This document shows, piece after piece, positions 5,971 to 8,828 of a stretch of 8,828 nt of DNA; within the stretch, counting starts at the first letter, position 1, and each line of letters opens with the position of its first letter. The position numbers were made by a program, and so were the translations under genes. This stretch comes from Thermotoga sp. (GTDB lineage Bacteria; Thermotogota; Thermotogae; B3-G13): the NCBI GenBank assembly GCA_003641555.1, contig QNAT01000031.1:1-8828 (forward strand). The letters are read 5' to 3'. A model generated the notes under the pieces. It was not told the origin of the DNA, made no database searches, and worked only from the letters and a program-made list of their open reading frames with translations.

Positions 5971-6897
5971 ATGAAGACAATACCTTTCCGATTATTCATT
6001 GTTGGGCTTATAAGTATTCTTCTGGCGAGCACCCTTTTATCGGACCAATTTGCCACTACAGAAGACGGCAAAAAGGTTCTTTTGAAAGATGATGGGAGTT
6101 GGGAATACGTAAAAGAACAGTATGATTTTAGGAAGACTCGCTGGGGTATGACAAAAAAACGAGTAAAGGGTATAGAACAAATAGGGTTAGTAGTGGAAAA
6201 GGAAGATCTTTTGACTTATCGCACCCATGTGTACAATCTAAATTGTTTGGTTTCCTATTTCTTTAATCAGGGGATCCTTACAAGGGGAAAATATGAATTC
6301 GTTGAGGAACATACTGATAAAAACAAATATATTGACGATTACAACAACATAAGAAAAATCCTGATGAAAGAGTATGGAAAATCTAAAAGAATGCTTTGCA
6401 CCTGGAAAAACAAAAACAGCTTATACAGAAATAATCCTGAAGATTGGGGATTCGCTCTCAGTAGAGGAGATCTAACTTATCATAGTGAATGGGAAACTCC
6501 CGATACTTTTATCTTTCTGGATCTATATGGGAAGGATTATAAAGTCTATCTCACGGTTGACTACAAAAGTAAGAAATATTTGGAAGGGCAAACCTCTCCT
6601 CCTGCCTCCGGAGCCAGAATAAAGTTAATCGATTGGACAAACAGGTGGGATTCTACTGGAGAATATATTTACATTGAAGGTATACTCAAGAATATTGGTA
6701 ATATTACCGCAGAGTTCGTAAAGGTAAAGGTTATATCCGTAGATGCACAGGGTAAACTCATTTCCATCGATGATGCCTATGCCGATCCGTATATGATGTC
6801 TCCTGGACAGGAATCTACCTTTAAGATCTCGATCAGGAGTGATCCAGGGATAAAGGATTTCAAGATCAAATTGCAATGGGAAACTGAGAGAAAGTAA
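5971..6897 (+). CDS. Secreted or periplasmic protein of unknown function with C-terminal FxLYD-like domain
   Basis: The function is not recognised. The 308-residue product begins with a signal peptide: Lys2 and Arg7, then a hydrophobic core at about 8-23, with cleavage likely near residues 20-25. No lipobox Cys is present, so it is probably not a lipoprotein. Residues 30-47 (TEDGKKVLLKDDGSWEYV) resemble a short segment common in secreted proteins of unknown role. Residues 53-200 hold the RKTRWGM motif (54-60) and a region with predicted strands plus a helix ending in KEYG (133-136). Residues 215-305 look like a beta-sandwich of the FxLYD / DUF3426-like kind (GILKNIGN at 237-244, then DAQGKL at 258-263 and MSPGQESTFKI at 276-286), typical of extracytoplasmic proteins. 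ATG 5971 follows GGGGAG by 9 nt. It stands alone, convergent with the acetyltransferase. Confidence 0.8.
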   Translation: MKTIPFRLFIVGLISILLASTLLSDQFATTEDGKKVLLKDDGSWEYVKEQYDFRKTRWGMTKKRVKGIEQIGLVVEKEDLLTYRTHVYNLNCLVSYFFNQGILTRGKYEFVEEHTDKNKYIDDYNNIRKILMKEYGKSKRMLCTWKNKNSLYRNNPEDWGFALSRGDLTYHSEWETPDTFIFLDLYGKDYKVYLTVDYKSKKYLEGQTSPPASGARIKLIDWTNRWDSTGEYIYIEGILKNIGNITAEFVKVKVISVDAQGKLISIDDAYADPYMMSPGQESTFKISIRSDPGIKDFKIKLQWETERK

Positions 6898-6910
6898 TTT
6901 CCCGTGTTTT

Positions 6911-7381
6911 TCAATCCACTATCCTTTCCATTATATATTCTTTATACCGAAAAGATAATTTTTCATAAAAGGCCCTTGCCCTTTTATTATGCTCAACAAC
7001 TCTAAGACAGATCCTTTTGAATCCATGTTCTCTGGCATAATTTTCACAGATATTCATCAGGCTTTGTGCGACACCAGTTCCCTTTGCCTCATCGATCACC
7101 GAGATGTCGTATATGAAGAGCATCGAATTACCCGTCATTTGATTTTTCAATTCTGCAAACCATATGTGCCCCAGGTAATTACCCATCTCATCTTTTGCAC
7201 AAAATATATGATTCCTCTTTCGCCATAAACTATATTTGTTTTTTATTTCCTCGAAGACCCTATCATGAAATTCCTTAGAGACGAAATCACTCGAGGAGAG
7301 AGATTCGAAAAATGTTTTCCTACTCAGTTCCCAGAATTTGTCTTCGTCTTCTTTTCTTAACTTCAGTATCTTATATTTCAC
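6911..7381 (-). CDS. GNAT-family N-acetyltransferase
   Basis: This 156-residue cytoplasmic protein has the single GNAT fold, which transfers an acetyl group from acetyl-CoA to an amine; the acceptor is unknown. An N-terminal helical region (10-55) is followed by central strands HIFCAKDEMGNYLGHIWFAE (58-77). Motif A spans the strand MLFIYDISVID (87-97) and the pyrophosphate-binding turn EAKGTGVAQ (98-106). Motif B includes HNKRARAFYEKLSF (131-144), the usual N-x-x-A-x-x-F-Y-x-K-x-G/S-F pattern. The first residue of the CoA loop is Glu98 where most families have Gln or Arg. The start is GTG at 7381, with AGAGGT on the minus strand 7 nt upstream. The stop codon lies 13 nt from the end of the convergent secreted-protein gene, with no clear terminator. 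It appears to be a single-gene unit. Confidence 0.88.
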   Translation of the reverse strand: MKYKILKLRKEDEDKFWELSRKTFFESLSSSDFVSKEFHDRVFEEIKNKYSLWRKRNHIFCAKDEMGNYLGHIWFAELKNQMTGNSMLFIYDISVIDEAKGTGVAQSLMNICENYAREHGFKRICLRVVEHNKRARAFYEKLSFRYKEYIMERIVD

Positions 7382-7428
7382 TTAGTATACCTCTGAAATT
7401 ATGCTCGAGATTGTAAAAACACCACATT

Positions 7429-7543
7429 GCCACTGATGCACAGAGAATAGTTTTTATGACTGTGCTAATACTATGAAAATTATTTTGAATTTAAGATCCA
7501 TATTTTAACTAATGTTTTCTCTACGTCTCTGTACTTCAGTGGC
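7429..7543. repeat. MITE-like element or inverted-repeat pair
   Basis: Two 18-nt arms face each other: 7429-7446 (GCCACTGATGCACAGAGA) and 7526-7543 (TCTCTGTACTTCAGTGGC). The second, reverse-complemented, matches the first at 16 of 18 positions. The 79-nt interior is AT-rich and non-coding. The match stops sharply at the outer ends, as expected for terminal inverted repeats. No clear target-site duplication flanks it. It lies wholly between the acetyltransferase and aminotransferase genes. It may be a small non-autonomous mobile element, a decayed pair of dispersed repeats, or a long hairpin. Confidence 0.5.
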
Positions 7544-7611
7544 TGACCAGACTATTTCTCTCTTATTCGTGGCTAACGCAAATTTCGCAATGCCAGTTTA
7601 ACTTGAGAATT

Positions 7612-7631
7612 CCCTGTGGCCTGCCACGGGG
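7612..7631. terminator. GC-rich hairpin downstream of the aminotransferase gene
   Basis: CCCTGTGG-CCTG-CCACGGGG forms an 8-bp stem with a 4-nt loop: one G-U pair if read as + strand RNA, one A-C mismatch if read as - strand RNA. It lies 21 nt past the aminotransferase stop, so it may end or stabilise that transcript. No T-tract follows on the minus strand (AATTCTCAAG), so it is not a classical rho-independent terminator. Confidence 0.35.
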
Positions 7632-7652
7632 ATAGTCAATTTCATTTATCTC

Positions 7653-8828
7653 CTACTTCGTTACGTTTGCGATCGCTCTTTCTATTACATCTAACCCTTC
7701 GTTCAACTGTTCATCAGTTGTTACAAGTGGTAGGAGTAAACGGATCACGTTTCCGTGAATCCCTGCTCCTGCAATAAGTACACCATTTTTCATAGCCTCT
7801 TGAATAACTTTTGATGCAGTATCACTATCTGGTTCCCATGTCTCTTTATCCTTAACGAATTCCATTGCTCTCATCACACCAATGCCCCTAACTTCCCCGA
7901 TGACAGGATATTTCTTCTGCATATCTTCAAACCTTTTACCTATGATCTCACCGAGATGTACGGCTTTGCCCAATAGATGCTCTTCATCCATCATCTTCAG
8001 CACTTCAATTCCTGCCCTGCAGGAAACAGGATTTCCACAAAATGTACCTCCAATAGAGCTGAGGGGAAGCGCATCGAAGTATTCCCTTTTTCCCACAACG
8101 GCTGAAAGGGGTAAACCTGCAGCAATGGATTTGGCGAGTGCGATCAGGTCCGGAATGACATTCCAATTCTGAATAGCAAGAAATTTGCCAGTTCTTCCGT
8201 ATCCACTCTGCACTTCATCCGCTACAAGTAGAATGCCGTACTTTCCTGTCACCCTTCTTATCTCTTCGAGGAAACCTTCAGGGGGCACATTAAATCCGCC
8301 TTCTCCTTGTATTGGCTCGATCACAACTGCTGCAACATCCTCAGGATATACCGTGTCTTTCAATACTTGCTCGAAGTCACCCACCTTCATCTTGTTCAAA
8401 TGAGGATTGGGAAAGGGAAGTCTATAGACTTCTGAAGCAAATGGGCCATAAATGTATCTGTATTTCACTCTATGAGTCATTGTCATCGTGAGAAGTGTTC
8501 TGCCGTGAAAGGCTTGTTCAAAAACTACGATCGCCTTTCTCTTCGTTACTCCCTTTGCTATCTTCACCGCATTTTCCACAGCCTCTGCTCCGCTATTGAA
8601 GAAGGCAACCTGTTTTTCAAAATTTCCGGGTGTTCTTTCGGCGATCATCTTTGCAAGTTCCGCAAGTGGTTCATAAGGTATCGATGTAAAGTCCGTATGT
8701 AGATATTTTTCTACCTGATCTTTGATGGCATTCACCACACGTTCAGGGGTATATCCAACCAGGAGGCATCCCCATCCACCAGTGAAATCAAGGAATCTAT
8801 TTCCATCGACATCTTCTACCACTGCACC
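7653..8828 (-). CDS. gabT: Class-III pyridoxal-phosphate aminotransferase, GabT-type (5' end outside window)
   Basis: This enzyme of the 4-aminobutyrate / omega-amino acid aminotransferase family moves an omega- or alpha-amino group to 2-oxoglutarate using PLP. The reading frame stays open to the window edge (Gly-Ala-Val before VEDVDGN), so the GTG at 8822 is an internal Val and about 35-50 N-terminal residues are missing. Counting from that Val, the motifs are NSGAEAVENA (76-85), which binds the PLP phosphate, FHGRT (105-109), EPIQGEGG (169-176), DEVQSGYGRTG (202-212) with the Asp that contacts the PLP ring nitrogen, and AKSIAAG (230-236) with the Schiff-base Lys231. GGTFCGNPVSC (about 257-268) follows. 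Similarity to GabT is strong throughout, but ornithine, lysine or beta-alanine type acceptors are possible. It ends with TAG at 7653; the gap to the next gene holds repeats. Confidence 0.92.
   Translation of the reverse strand, partial: GAVVEDVDGNRFLDFTGGWGCLLVGYTPERVVNAIKDQVEKYLHTDFTSIPYEPLAELAKMIAERTPGNFEKQVAFFNSGAEAVENAVKIAKGVTKRKAIVVFEQAFHGRTLLTMTMTHRVKYRYIYGPFASEVYRLPFPNPHLNKMKVGDFEQVLKDTVYPEDVAAVVIEPIQGEGGFNVPPEGFLEEIRRVTGKYGILLVADEVQSGYGRTGKFLAIQNWNVIPDLIALAKSIAAGLPLSAVVGKREYFDALPLSSIGGTFCGNPVSCRAGIEVLKMMDEEHLLGKAVHLGEIIGKRFEDMQKKYPVIGEVRGIGVMRAMEFVKDKETWEPDSDTASKVIQEAMKNGVLIAGAGIHGNVIRLLLPLVTTDEQLNEGLDVIERAIANVTK

Noticed and set aside
1..8828. CRISPR array, phage, defence island or insertion sequence with transposase
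   Set aside because: No regularly spaced repeats, transposase, integrase, Cas or toxin-antitoxin genes were seen on either strand.

Overview
This is bacterial DNA, moderately AT-rich by eye, with dense genes on both strands. Ribosome binding sites are of the GAGGTGA/GGAGG type, and promoters of the TTGACA/TATAAT type can be read directly. Coding regions make heavy use of ATA (Ile) and AGA/AGG (Arg), a habit often seen in thermophilic or deeply branching anaerobic bacteria. Nothing here fixes the phylum. The metabolic genes (phosphate acyltransferase, carbamate kinase, a lysine-6-dehydrogenase-like enzyme and a GabT-type aminotransferase) fit an anaerobe that ferments amino acids. That lifestyle is an inference.

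Layout. 96-1365 (+): rbfA and truB, overlapping by 26 nt, a conserved ribosome/tRNA-maturation pair. 1382-3447 (-): a two-gene unit, with a PleD-like REC-GGDEF diguanylate cyclase followed 11 nt later by a saccharopine/lysine-6-dehydrogenase-family oxidoreductase; it converges on truB. 3448-3683: a divergent promoter region with a near-consensus promoter on the + strand. 3684-5551 (+): a phosphate butyryl/acetyltransferase and a carbamate kinase joined by an ATGA overlap. 5618-5690 (+): tRNA-Gly(CCC) with its own promoter. 5691-5970: a non-coding stretch with several inverted repeats and a plausible terminator, possibly a small structured RNA. 5971-6897 (+): a secreted protein of unknown function with a C-terminal beta-sandwich domain. 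6911-7381 (-): a GNAT acetyltransferase convergent with it. 7382-7652: a non-coding stretch holding an 18-bp imperfect inverted repeat pair (MITE-like or repeat remnant) and a GC-rich hairpin. 7653-8828 (-): a GabT-family class-III aminotransferase whose N-terminus lies beyond the window.

How the genes fit together. Ptb and carbamate kinase both deal in energy-rich acyl or carbamoyl phosphates, so their coupling suggests ATP recovery from fermentation. The lysine-dehydrogenase-like enzyme and the omega-aminotransferase could feed amino acid carbon and nitrogen into such a route. No arginine deiminase, ornithine transcarbamylase or butyrate kinase gene is visible, so the pathway cannot be closed from this window. 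I found no convincing sign of a new defence, CRISPR or phage system. The most unexplained parts are the 5691-5860 non-coding block and the 7429-7543 inverted-repeat element.
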